Of a stretch of DNA of 64,000 nt, positions 54,374 to 63,366 are shown piece by piece. The stretch is from Acidobacteriota bacterium (GTDB lineage: Bacteria; Acidobacteriota; Terriglobia; Acidiferrales; UBA7541), in contig QHYK01000047.1 in assembly GCA_003224085.1 (NCBI GenBank), forward strand, positions 1-64,000, given 5' to 3'. The first letter of the stretch is position 1. Each line of letters opens with the position of its first letter. Both the position numbers and the translations under genes were made by a program. Under the pieces are notes generated by a model. The model ran no database searches. It saw only the letters and a program-made list of their open reading frames with translations, and was not told the origin of the DNA.

Positions 54374-55678
54374 TCACAGGCCAGAGAGGAAGCGGCCGGG
54401 GTTGAGGATGTGGGAAGGATCGAGTTGACGCTTGACGGCTTGCATGAGCGGAAGGGAATCCGCGGGAGTGCCCCATGCGTCGAAGGCGGGGAAAGCAGCG
54501 GGGCGATGGAGAAGCGCGAGAGAGCCGCCTGACTTCTCCAAATTGCGGCGTAAGCTGATGAGGGCGTGGTGCACGTTTTCAGCAGGCCCTTCAAGGCGAA
54601 GCCAGCCGAGACCGGTCGCATACAGCAGAGATTTCCAACGGAGATGCGAAGAATCGGCGGCGCGGCGGATTAATGCGATGGTGCCCGCGAGGTCGGCAGG
54701 AAGAATGCTGATCTTGGCGATGGCCAAGGGAAAGGCCTCAGGGCTGTCTCCCAGAGCTACCCCAGCCGCGGAATTAGGAGGCGGCCAAAGGTTCTGACGA
54801 GCATTCCATACGTTTGGAGAAGCCTCGGAGATTCCTGCGGATTGGCAGAGAGAGCGGAGCTGGGTAGCTTGCGCGTCGAGACCAGCCTCAGGGCCTTCAA
54901 AAAGAACGTCGAGGGACGGTGGAGTCTCGGCACGGAAATGAATTTGAAGCGCGACGTGGGCAAGTTTGGAATCTTGTATGGCCAGAACCAGCTTTTGCGC
55001 TTGGTCGGGATGGCCCGCAGAAACAGAGAACGAACGCGTGTTTCGCGGAAGGGGATGGAGGCGAAAGACGGCGCGCGTGATGACGCCAAGAGTGCCGAGC
55101 GCGCCGGTGGCGAGTTTTGGAAGGTCGTAGCCGGCGACGTTTTTTACGACTTTGCCGCCGCTCGACGCGAGCGTGCCATCGGGAAGAGCGATGGTGACGC
55201 CGATGATGAGATCGCGGAGCGCACCGAAACGCAGACGAAGCGCACCGCTGTCGTTGGTTGAGAGAATGCCGCCGACAGTGGCTTTTTCCGGCCAGAGGGG
55301 ATCAAGGGCGAGACGCTGGCCGTGCTGGGCGAGCGTCTGCTGCAAGGTTTGAATTGTGCAGCCAGCTCCGATCGTGACGGTGAGGTCGGCCCAGGCATGT
55401 TCGAGGACGCGGTTCAAGCGCGCCGTGGAGAGGAGGAGATCCGCGCGCGAAGGCGGATTGCCCCAGCTGAGTTTTGTGCCTCCGCCGCGCGGGATCACCG
55501 CGAGTTTGGATTCGTGGGCCAGCCGAAGAGCGGCGGCGAGCTGTTGTTCGGTGGCGGGTTCGACGATGAATTGGGGCTGAACGGCAGAAACGGCATCGGC
55601 GGGAGAGGTGCGATGGACAGCTTCGGAGCCGAGGAGGCCCCGGAACAGGTTTTCGGTCTCGTTCAACATGGATGCCAC
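54374..55678 (-). CDS. glcE: Glycolate oxidase FAD-binding subunit GlcE
   Basis: 434 residues from GTG 55678 (ATG 55669 also possible). The PCMH-type FAD domain shows VIPRGGGTKLSWGNPPSRAD, TIGAGCTIQTLQQTL, KATVGGILSTNDSGALRLRF and KVVKNVAGYDLPKLATGALG, the order for the short GlcE paralogue of GlcD. The C-terminal half has VKRQLDPSHILNPGRFLSG, the FAD-oxidase C-terminal signature. Works with GlcD and GlcF to oxidise glycolate (and D-lactate) to glyoxylate. 86 bases separate its stop from the glcF start. Confidence 0.92.
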   Translation of the reverse strand: MASMLNETENLFRGLLGSEAVHRTSPADAVSAVQPQFIVEPATEQQLAAALRLAHESKLAVIPRGGGTKLSWGNPPSRADLLLSTARLNRVLEHAWADLTVTIGAGCTIQTLQQTLAQHGQRLALDPLWPEKATVGGILSTNDSGALRLRFGALRDLIIGVTIALPDGTLASSGGKVVKNVAGYDLPKLATGALGTLGVITRAVFRLHPLPRNTRSFSVSAGHPDQAQKLVLAIQDSKLAHVALQIHFRAETPPSLDVLFEGPEAGLDAQATQLRSLCQSAGISEASPNVWNARQNLWPPPNSAAGVALGDSPEAFPLAIAKISILPADLAGTIALIRRAADSSHLRWKSLLYATGLGWLRLEGPAENVHHALISLRRNLEKSGGSLALLHRPAAFPAFDAWGTPADSLPLMQAVKRQLDPSHILNPGRFLSGL

Positions 55679-55827
55679 GGCGACGATACATTACCACCGC
55701 GGCGATTGGGAAATCGAAGAGCGATTTCTCACTGCGCCGGCCGACGCGTCGCAAGAGCGGCGCGAAGAAAATACTTCGGCCGGCTCGGTTCGAAATGACA
55801 CCCTGACCCAATGGCGTGCAGCAGGCC

Positions 55828-57282
55828 TTAAAAGCGCTCGGCGAGGCCAGCAGTTTCGAGCGGATGAGGCACGTATTCGCCTGGCTTTTCGCCACAGAGG
55901 CGCGGCGTGGGAAAGACTTTTGTTGGATTCGAAAGTTGAAACGGATCGAAGGCGCAGCGGACGCGCTGCATGGTGGCAAGGTCGGGTTCGGCAAACATTT
56001 TTCCCATCATGGACTTTTTTTCCTCGCCGACACCGTGCTCGCCGGTGATGGAGCCGCCTGCCGCGATGCAAAGTTCCAGAATCTTGAAGGAAAGCGCGAG
56101 AGCGGCGTCTTCCTGGCCGGGAATGCGGCGATCGTAGAGGACCAGCGGATGCAAATTGCCGTCGCCGGCGTGAAACACGTTGGCGACGCGCAACCCATTT
56201 TCCTTGCTGAGGCGCTCGATTTCGCTCATCACTTGAGGAAGCGCGGTACGGGGGATGACGCCGTCCTGCACGATGTAGTTGGGCGAAATGCGGCCGACGG
56301 CTGCGAACGCAGCTTTGCGGCCCTTCCAAACCAGCGCGCGCTCGGCGTCGGTTTGCGCGACGCGAATTTCCCACGCACCATTCGAACGGCTAATTTCCTC
56401 GACGTGAATGAGGAGAGCTTCGACTTCGGCGACTGGGCCGTCGAGCTCGACGAGAAGCAGACCGCCGCAATCCGGATAATTCGCGTGGACGGCCGCCTCG
56501 GCAGCTTGGATGGCGAGGTTGTCCATCATTTCGATGGCGGCAGGCAACATGCCGGCAGCAATGATGCCGCTGACCGCGGCCCCCGCTTCGTTCGTCGAAG
56601 GAAACGCGGCGAGAAGCGTGCGGACGCATTCGGGACGTTTGACGATACGCAGAATAATTTTCGTGGCTACACCGAGAGTGCCCTCGGAGCCAACGAATAC
56701 TCCGGCGAGGTCGTAGCCGGGAGTGTCAAGCGTTTTTCCGCCAAGATGAACGAGCGAGCCGTCAGGAAGAACAACTTCAAGTCCAAGAACATGCGTGGTG
56801 GTGAAGCCATATTTCAGGCAATGTGCGCCGCCGGAATTTTCCGCGACGTTGCCGCCGATGCTGCATACGGATTGCGAAGAAGGGTCGGGCGCATAGAAGT
56901 ATTCGTGACCCTGCACCCGGCCCGTAACATCGAGATTGATGACGCCGGGTTCGACGACCACGCGCGCATTCGGGATGTCCACTTCGAGGATGCGGTTCAT
57001 GCGGGCGAGGCTGAGCACGATGCCATTTTCGACCGGCAGCGCACCGCCGCTGAGGCCGGTGCCGGAGCCGCGCGCGACAAAGGGAATTTTCTCGCGGTGG
57101 CAAATGTGCACGATGGCTTGAACCTGCTCGGTGGAAGTCGGAAGCAAAACCGCGCATGGCATTACGCGGAAATTCGTGAGGCCATCGCACTCGTAAGTGT
57201 GCAGCTCTTCGGGCGACGAAATGACGCCGCTATGGCCGAGAATCGAGCGGAATTCGTGAACTATGCGGCCGTCGAGAGGCAT
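55828..57282 (-). CDS. glcD: Glycolate oxidase subunit GlcD (FAD-linked oxidase)
   Basis: 484 residues from ATG 57282 (MPLDGRIVHEFRSILG); an ATG four codons upstream at 57294 is equally possible. Motifs: VARGSGTGLSGGALPVENG (FAD pyrophosphate), DPSSQSVCSIGGNVAENSGG, DLAGVFVGSEGTLGVATKII and the C-terminal HAGDGNLHPLVLYDRR and GSITGEHGVGEEK, which are diagnostic for D-lactate/glycolate dehydrogenases with the FAD/substrate histidines. It is the catalytic flavoprotein. Begins 103 bases after the lldP stop and is followed by glcE. Confidence 0.94.
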   Translation of the reverse strand: MPLDGRIVHEFRSILGHSGVISSPEELHTYECDGLTNFRVMPCAVLLPTSTEQVQAIVHICHREKIPFVARGSGTGLSGGALPVENGIVLSLARMNRILEVDIPNARVVVEPGVINLDVTGRVQGHEYFYAPDPSSQSVCSIGGNVAENSGGAHCLKYGFTTTHVLGLEVVLPDGSLVHLGGKTLDTPGYDLAGVFVGSEGTLGVATKIILRIVKRPECVRTLLAAFPSTNEAGAAVSGIIAAGMLPAAIEMMDNLAIQAAEAAVHANYPDCGGLLLVELDGPVAEVEALLIHVEEISRSNGAWEIRVAQTDAERALVWKGRKAAFAAVGRISPNYIVQDGVIPRTALPQVMSEIERLSKENGLRVANVFHAGDGNLHPLVLYDRRIPGQEDAALALSFKILELCIAAGGSITGEHGVGEEKKSMMGKMFAEPDLATMQRVRCAFDPFQLSNPTKVFPTPRLCGEKPGEYVPHPLETAGLAERF

Positions 57283-57384
57283 GCCTGTGAGCATAGTACG
57301 GCGGGGGCGCGGAGTACAGACGGGCGTATGGCCCAGCCGATGCTGCCGGAGCGCAACAAGCCCCGCCCCTCCCACCAGGATCTG

Positions 57385-59112
57385 CTAATGCACAAAAGTC
57401 AAACCATGAGGCACGAGGTGCGGGAAGACATAGGCATACAGCATGACGATGATGCCGACAATCGCGCCAAGCGCCAGCGAATGCCAAACGACGAAACGAA
57501 AGATGATGCCTTCGTTGCCGACCTGGTTCGTAGCGGCAGTGGCCACGCAGATTGACTGGGCGTCCACCATCTTACCCATTACGCCCCCCGCGCTATTGGC
57601 AGAAGTCATCAGGATGGGATCCAAATGCAACTGCTCCGCGGTGATGCGCTGCAAGCTGCCGAACAAAGCGTTCGAAGAAGTGTCGCTTCCCGTGAGGGCG
57701 ACTCCGAGCCATCCGAGGAAGGTTCCGAAGAACGGAAAGAACCACGCCGTGTGGGTGAACGCCAGACCCAAAACGGCGTCTGTGCCAGAGTAGCGTGTGA
57801 CGAAGCCTAGGCCGAGCATGCCTGAGATTGCCAGGACTGCAAAGCGCATTCGCACGAGCGTGCCCCCAAAGATTTTCATCAGATTTCCAAGGCTGACCCC
57901 GCGAATCAAACCGCCGACAATCGCTGCCAGAAAGCATCCGGTCCCCGTGGCCGAAAGCCAGATGAACGGAAACTTTGCAGCCTCCGGCGTCGGCTTGGGC
58001 ACGACGGGCTTGTCCCGCGAAATCTTGCGGTGCAGCGGAGTGTTCCAGCCGCCGTTGGGTTTGCCGTCGGCTGTCACCCACGCGGGCGTGGTGTGGACAT
58101 TCATCCAGTCTTTCACCGGTTTGTAGCCCCATAAAAAGACAAACAACGAGAGGATCAGAAACGGTGCCCAGGCTTTCAAGACTTGGCTCTTCCGGTAGTG
58201 GTGGCCCGCGCCGTCCGGCACCGCGGATGTTGCGGGATGGGAAGCCCCGGCTCCCACGGAAACCGCCTCTCCATCTTCGGCAAACCGCCAGATTCTTTTC
58301 GGCTTCCAGAAGAGCAGGAACAATACGGTGCATAGCAGCGAGAACAAGCCTGCCGTAATATCCACCAAATTGCTGTCCCGGATGTGATTGGACCAGAAAA
58401 ACTGCATGGAAGCGAACGAAACGCCCACAACCAAAATTGCGGGAAGAACTTCAAAGGTTTCCTTCCATCCGACCATGGCGCGCACCAGCCAAAAAGGCAC
58501 GATGATCGCGGTGATGGGAAGAATGCGCCCGATCATAGCGTTCATGTCCGCTTCCGGAAGGAGTGAAACAGCGGCCAGCATGTGCACCGGCGTACCGATC
58601 GCGCCCCAGGCAACAGGGGCCGTGTTGGCGATCAAATTGAGCGCCGCGGCGTGGAAGGGCTTAAAGCCCAGCCCAATCATGAAAGCGCCAGCGATCGCCA
58701 CCGGCGAGCCGAATCCCGCGCATCCCTCAATGAAAGCGCCGAAGCAGAACGCCACCAGCAGCAGCTGCAGCCGGCGATCGGAGGAGATGCCTCCAACGGA
58801 AGCTTTCATGATCTCGAAGTCGCCCGTGTTGACGGAAATGTCGTAGAGATACACGGCGGCAACCACAATCCACACAATGTTCATCAGGCCCGTGGCAACA
58901 CCATAGAGAAAGCTCTCTCCGGCGAGAGAAGCCGGCATGCGGAAGACGACGATTGCTACCAGCATCGCCGTGGCCGCTCCAGCTAAAGCGGACCAATGAG
59001 GCTTCACGCGGAGGCCAGCCAATAGTGTGAACAGAACAAGGATGGGTAGCGCGGCAACAAGAGCGGAGAGCCACCAATGTCCAAGAGGATCGTAAAGCTG
59101 AGTCCAAGTCAC
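57385..59112 (-). CDS. lldP: L-lactate/glycolate permease LldP
   Basis: 575 residues from GTG 59112, chosen because GGAGG lies 7 bases upstream and the protein then starts TWTQLYDPLGHWWLSALVAA, the usual LctP beginning; the frame further up has no conserved sequence. About 13 hydrophobic segments. Family blocks: EGCAGFGSPVAIAGAFMIGL, HAAALNLIANTAPVAWGAIG, LTGSDTSSNALFGSLQRITA and NSAGGVMGKMVDAQSICVAT. The LctP/GlcA family imports lactate and glycolate with protons. It leads the operon with glcDEF on the same strand, so glycolate and D-lactate are the likely physiological substrates. Confidence 0.94.
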   Translation of the reverse strand: MTWTQLYDPLGHWWLSALVAALPILVLFTLLAGLRVKPHWSALAGAATAMLVAIVVFRMPASLAGESFLYGVATGLMNIVWIVVAAVYLYDISVNTGDFEIMKASVGGISSDRRLQLLLVAFCFGAFIEGCAGFGSPVAIAGAFMIGLGFKPFHAAALNLIANTAPVAWGAIGTPVHMLAAVSLLPEADMNAMIGRILPITAIIVPFWLVRAMVGWKETFEVLPAILVVGVSFASMQFFWSNHIRDSNLVDITAGLFSLLCTVLFLLFWKPKRIWRFAEDGEAVSVGAGASHPATSAVPDGAGHHYRKSQVLKAWAPFLILSLFVFLWGYKPVKDWMNVHTTPAWVTADGKPNGGWNTPLHRKISRDKPVVPKPTPEAAKFPFIWLSATGTGCFLAAIVGGLIRGVSLGNLMKIFGGTLVRMRFAVLAISGMLGLGFVTRYSGTDAVLGLAFTHTAWFFPFFGTFLGWLGVALTGSDTSSNALFGSLQRITAEQLHLDPILMTSANSAGGVMGKMVDAQSICVATAATNQVGNEGIIFRFVVWHSLALGAIVGIIVMLYAYVFPHLVPHGLTFVH

Positions 59113-59534
59113 GGAGAGACCTCCAAGGCGCAGTAAGCCAGCTTTGGGAGTGCCTGGTGCCTGAATCCGCGCTAGCTCCAGAAAGCCCGAGAGTACGCAA
59201 AGCCCGCTCTCTCCCGGAGCCGCGCGTTTCGTGGGCTCCAGATACTTTGTTATCGCGCTCTTGTCAAGCAATAAGTAGGTTCAGCGCCGGTGGCGCTTGA
59301 AGCCGGCCCTGGGCAAAGAGTTCCCGCCTCGCTTCCTGCGTGCGGGGTTTCGTTGACTCCGAGCAACTTGCCCGCGCCTGCCGGAGTTTTCAATGAGCCT
59401 TTGTCCGAAGCGAGCACGATCAAGCCCAAGGTGTTCTTTACCGGACCCAAGCGATTTTCATCATTCCCGAACTGGCTGCCCAAATAAGGGAATACGGGAA
59501 TGGCCGTACAAGTCTAGAATGGAGCCGCCTTGAA
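59113..59534. other. Divergent promoter region of lldP and the debranching enzyme
   Basis: 422 bases without a convincing gene. A plus-strand open frame near 59290-59487 has no ribosome binding site or recognisable domain, and its counterpart on the minus strand also looks accidental. It should contain the promoters for both operons. Confidence 0.4.
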
Positions 59535-61583
59535 ATGGCCAACACACAAAGACAAACCGGCTCGACGGAATCCGAATCGGCCAGCCCTTCGCGCGGCGTG
59601 ACAATCGAATTCGGGCGTGAGATATGCGGGTCTCTCGAAATTGCCGAACAGCGGGAATGGCTCGTTACGAACGGTGTCGGCGGCTACGCCTCCGGAACCG
59701 TCGGCGGCAATTTGACCCGCCGCTATCATGGCCTGCTGATCGCCGCCCTCCATCCGCCGCTCGGACGGACGCAGTTCGTCGCACAGCTGGAAGAGACGGC
59801 CAACTACGACGGTTCGAGCTACGCGCTCGGAACAAATCGCTGGGCCAGCGGCGCCGTCGAGCCCAAGGGCTACCTCAACCTTGAGAGTTTCCACTTGGAA
59901 GGCACGAGTCCGGTATGGAGATTCGCGCCGGCCGACGCTTTGCTCGAAAAGCGCATCTGGATGCGCCAGGGTGAGAACACTACCTACGTCCAATATTCGT
60001 TGCTCAGGGGAAGTGGGCCTGTTCGCTTGGCTGTGAAGGCGCTTGTCAACTATCGCGACTTCCACTCGAATACGCATGCAGGCGATTGGCGGATGCAAGT
60101 CGGGTCGGTCCAGAACGGAATCCAAATTACCGCATTCGACGGCGCGGTCCCTTTTTATATTCTCGGCGCCAACGCGAGATTCGAACAAAAGCATGAGTGG
60201 TACCGCGACTTTTTCCTGTCCGAAGAAAGAGCGCGCGGGCTGGACGATCTTGAGGACTATTTGTTTGTGGCTGCGATGCACGTGGAACTCGTTGCGGGGC
60301 AGAGCGTGACTTTTGTCTTTACCGCGCATCCCATCACAGAACTCGAGGGAGCGCGCGCACTAGTAGAGCAGACCGAACGCGAACGAAAGCTCATCTCAAA
60401 ATGGTCGGAAAGCGATAGCGCCGCAGTATCGGGCGCACCCGCATGGGTCCGCCAGCTCGTTCTTGCCGCCGATCAGTTCATCGTGAAGCGCGTCTTGCCG
60501 GAAGAGCCGGAGGGACAATCCATCCTCGCGGGCTATCACTGGTTCGGCGATTGGGGGCGCGACACGATGATCGCGCTTCCGGGCCTCACTCTGACCACTG
60601 GCCGTCCAGAAGTCGCCAGGAAAATTCTTTTTGCTTTTGCCCATTACGTCGACGAAGGAATGCTGCCCAACAATTTCCCGGACGGTGGCAGCCAGCCGAA
60701 ATACAACACGGTTGATGCCGCCTTGTGGTACTTCGAAGCCGTCCGGCAATACTTCGAAGCGACCAAGGACGAGGAAGCCGTGTCGCAGTTGTATACGGTT
60801 CTGACCCAAGTCATCAGGGCCTACGTCAAAGGCACGCGATACCGCATTCATGTGGATGAAGCGGACGGTCTTGTCTACGCCGGCGAAGAGGGCGTGCAGC
60901 TCACTTGGATGGATGCAAAAGTCGGGGATTGGGTCGTTACGCCGCGCATCGGCAAGCCTGTGGAAGTCAACGCGCTTTGGTACAACGCGCTGCACACGAT
61001 GGCCAGGCTTGCGCCTGTCGCAGGCGCATCCGCCGAGCCTTTTCAGAAAAGGGCTGAGAAAGTCAAGCAGAGTTTCGCCAAATTTTGGAATTCGCGAGCC
61101 AACTGCTGCTACGACGTGATTGACGATCCTCGCAATGGCAACGATGCGACTCTTCGTCCCAATCAGATTTTTGCCGTGTCGCTTCCGGAGAGCCCTCTTT
61201 CGCCAAAGCAACAAAAAGCGGTTGTGGACGTTTGCGCACGCCGCTTGCTCGCGTCCTACGGCTTGCGCAGCCTTGCGCCAGGAGAACCCGGATACCAAGG
61301 ACACTACCATGGCGGCCCTCGCGAGCGCGACGCAGCCTACCATCAAGGCACCGTTTGGGGCTGGCTGCTCGGCCCGTTTGCGCTCGCACATCTGCGCGTC
61401 TACGGTGACCGCAAAACCGCCCTGAGCTTCCTGGAACCGCTAGGGATACGAATTTATGCCGAGGGCCTAGGCTCGCTTAGCGAAATCTTCGACGGAGACC
61501 CTCCTTTCACTCCGCGAGGATGTATTGCCCAGGCTTGGACGGTAGCCGAAGTCCTGCGCGCTTGGCGCGCGACTATCGCCTGA
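59535..61583 (+). CDS. Glycogen debranching enzyme (GH133, amylo-alpha-1,6-glucosidase)
   Basis: 682 residues. The N-terminal domain starts with REWLVTNGVGGYASGTVGGN then LTRRYHGLLIAALHPPLGR, the usual GDE_N signature. The C-terminal (alpha/alpha)6 barrel has GYHWFGDWGRDTMIALPGLT, LPNNFPDGGSQPKYNTVDAA and HYHGGPRERDAAYHQGTVWG, with catalytic acid residues expected around these Asp/Glu positions, and GWLLGPFALAHLR. It hydrolyses alpha-1,6 branch points of glycogen. No signal peptide, so cytosolic. GGAG ten bases upstream supports the start. It stands alone here; no other glycogen gene is adjacent. Confidence 0.93.
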   Translation: MANTQRQTGSTESESASPSRGVTIEFGREICGSLEIAEQREWLVTNGVGGYASGTVGGNLTRRYHGLLIAALHPPLGRTQFVAQLEETANYDGSSYALGTNRWASGAVEPKGYLNLESFHLEGTSPVWRFAPADALLEKRIWMRQGENTTYVQYSLLRGSGPVRLAVKALVNYRDFHSNTHAGDWRMQVGSVQNGIQITAFDGAVPFYILGANARFEQKHEWYRDFFLSEERARGLDDLEDYLFVAAMHVELVAGQSVTFVFTAHPITELEGARALVEQTERERKLISKWSESDSAAVSGAPAWVRQLVLAADQFIVKRVLPEEPEGQSILAGYHWFGDWGRDTMIALPGLTLTTGRPEVARKILFAFAHYVDEGMLPNNFPDGGSQPKYNTVDAALWYFEAVRQYFEATKDEEAVSQLYTVLTQVIRAYVKGTRYRIHVDEADGLVYAGEEGVQLTWMDAKVGDWVVTPRIGKPVEVNALWYNALHTMARLAPVAGASAEPFQKRAEKVKQSFAKFWNSRANCCYDVIDDPRNGNDATLRPNQIFAVSLPESPLSPKQQKAVVDVCARRLLASYGLRSLAPGEPGYQGHYHGGPRERDAAYHQGTVWGWLLGPFALAHLRVYGDRKTALSFLEPLGIRIYAEGLGSLSEIFDGDPPFTPRGCIAQAWTVAEVLRAWRATIA

Positions 61584-61688
61584 CTTAAGCCTCCACAAAT
61601 CGAGGCGCCGATGCGGCTCCGTGCGCGCTGTCTCTCTTGTGGCAGCCCTCAGGCCTGTGCTATGGCTGTCGAAGCTACCAAATACGCC

Positions 61689-63275
61689 TCACGGTTTGCG
61701 GCCACGCGCGCCGGATTGCCAGGCCTCCCAGTAGCCGAGTGTTTTCATTTGCTGGTCCAGGCCCGTTTCTTTCATTTGAGCTTCAATTTCCGAGCGCGTT
61801 AGGCGCTTGCCGAGCGGCTCCGTACGGTCCGCGATGCCCCAGGCGGTGAGCGCGGCGATCACCGTGTGCAGCTTCAGCTCTCGCATGTCCACTTTGTCGA
61901 GCGTGTCCGAAGCCGCGTGGTAGTTCGGCAGGTAGTTGGCTTCTTCTTGATTGGCGACGAGCGTGGGCACGCCTTCCAGCAGGAAATCGAAGTTGTCCGT
62001 GCCGAAAGAAGCGTCGAAGGTGTGATGATTCGCGCCCCAGGATTCCAGCGGCGTGAGAACTTCGCGCACGCCCGCCTCGGTATCGCGGCGGCCGCCGAGT
62101 GAATAGCCGGTGACGCGGCCGATGCCCGCGTCAAACGTAATCATCGCGCGGATTTTATCGAGCTCGGCGCGATGCGCTTTCACATATTCATAGGAGCCAA
62201 TGGTGCCTTGCTCTTCGCCGCTAAAGAGCACAAAGCGGATGGTGCGGCGTGGAAGGAGCCCAGTGGCCTTGATGGCGCGGGCGGCTTCGATGATCAGCGC
62301 CACGTTGCAGCCGTTGTCGAGCGCGCCCGTGCCCAATTCCCACGAATCGAGATGCGCACCAAGGATGACCGCCTCGTTGGGTTTCTCGTACCCGCGAATT
62401 TCGCCGACAACGTTTTCCTGTTCGACCGGCCCGCCAATCTTGTTGGGCATCTGCAACATCACGAGAACTTTGCCCGGGTATGCTGCCGCCAGCCGCGCGA
62501 GATGCATGGCATCCTCGCGCGCCGCGGCGGCTTGGGGAATCTCATCGATCTCGCCATTTAGAGAGTTCGTGTGGCGATAGAGAAGCATTCGCTCTCGAGC
62601 ACCCATCCAAAGAATGGCTTTGGCGCCGCCCGCGACCGCGCGTTTGATAATGTCCGGCGGCCGCAAATATTCGTTAAACAGATCGCTCCAAGTTGAGCCG
62701 ATTTCCGTGTGGACCAGAAGAACTCTGCCCTTGACGGAGCCGGCATGCGCAAATTCCTCCTCGGTCCCGAAACCCACATCCGCGAGCAGGGCTGCGTCTC
62801 TCATGGTTATAGGCGGGCTCCATCCTAGGGAGACCGCGTGCACGGGAACAAGTCGGACGGTCCCTTCCGGTGGAGCCGCAATCCCGGCAGGATCGCCAAT
62901 GAGAATCTTCGTGTCGCCTTCGCTCCAGGTGACCGGGAGCGTGTACTTCTCGGTGTGCACGTCCACTCCTGCGGCGCGAAACGCGGCGACGGCCCATTCG
63001 ACGGCTTTGGCCATTTGCGGAGAGCCAGTTACGCGGCCGCCGATTTCGTCGGTCAGCCGTCGCAGATTTTCTTCCATCGGAGATGGCCCCATGACGATGG
63101 GAAGCAGCTTGGCCGCGACTTGCGCGCAGCTGGAAGCTTCCGCCGTGGAACAGCCAGCGGAAGCCGTGTTTTGCGTGGTCCCAAGGGGATTTTTGACCGG
63201 AGGCAGTTGCGCAGACAAAGAGGAAGTAAGGAAATAAGGAAGTAAGGAGATAAGGAAAAAAAACGTGCGCCGCAT
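61689..63275 (-). CDS. Secreted M28 family aminopeptidase
   Basis: 528 residues from ATG 63275 (GGAG 9 bases upstream), opening with a signal peptide MRRTFFFLISLLPYFLTSSL. A PA-like inserted domain lies at about 140-270. The M28 catalytic domain follows, with zinc ligands VILGAHLDSWELGTGALDNG (H, D), FVLFSGEEQGTIGSYEYV (EE, general base and ligand), ITFDAGIGRVTGYSLGG (D) and NYHAASDTLDKVDM (H). It cleaves N-terminal residues from peptides outside the cytoplasm. The signal peptide codons coincide with a 4 x 8-base tandem repeat and an A8 run, described separately. Confidence 0.92.
   Translation of the reverse strand: MRRTFFFLISLLPYFLTSSLSAQLPPVKNPLGTTQNTASAGCSTAEASSCAQVAAKLLPIVMGPSPMEENLRRLTDEIGGRVTGSPQMAKAVEWAVAAFRAAGVDVHTEKYTLPVTWSEGDTKILIGDPAGIAAPPEGTVRLVPVHAVSLGWSPPITMRDAALLADVGFGTEEEFAHAGSVKGRVLLVHTEIGSTWSDLFNEYLRPPDIIKRAVAGGAKAILWMGARERMLLYRHTNSLNGEIDEIPQAAAAREDAMHLARLAAAYPGKVLVMLQMPNKIGGPVEQENVVGEIRGYEKPNEAVILGAHLDSWELGTGALDNGCNVALIIEAARAIKATGLLPRRTIRFVLFSGEEQGTIGSYEYVKAHRAELDKIRAMITFDAGIGRVTGYSLGGRRDTEAGVREVLTPLESWGANHHTFDASFGTDNFDFLLEGVPTLVANQEEANYLPNYHAASDTLDKVDMRELKLHTVIAALTAWGIADRTEPLGKRLTRSEIEAQMKETGLDQQMKTLGYWEAWQSGARGRKP
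63224..63263. repeat. Octamer tandem repeat and A8 tract inside a signal peptide
   Basis: Four units of 8 bases, AAGTAAGG, AAATAAGG, AAGTAAGG and AGATAAGG (63224-63255), followed by eight A (63256-63263). They lie in the first 20 codons of the M28 peptidase gene. Eight is not a multiple of three, so gain or loss of one unit changes the frame. Confidence 0.8.
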
Positions 63276-63366
63276 AAGGGCATGCTCCATCTGAAATTGC
63301 TCTGCCTTGCTGAAAAAGCACCAAGGAGACAAGCCGGATTATACAAAAGTCGCCTGTAAAGGACTC

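Noticed and set aside
55816-57555. A 579-codon plus-strand frame opposite glcD, and similar long frames opposite acs (45891-47342) and the beta-lactamase-fold gene (3039-4391)
   Set aside because: High GC lengthens antisense frames. They have no ribosome sites, no recognisable domains, and lie wholly over well-identified genes.
59290-59487. 65-codon open frame between lldP and the debranching gene
   Set aside because: No ribosome binding site, no recognisable domain, and the opposite strand is open as well; it looks like chance.
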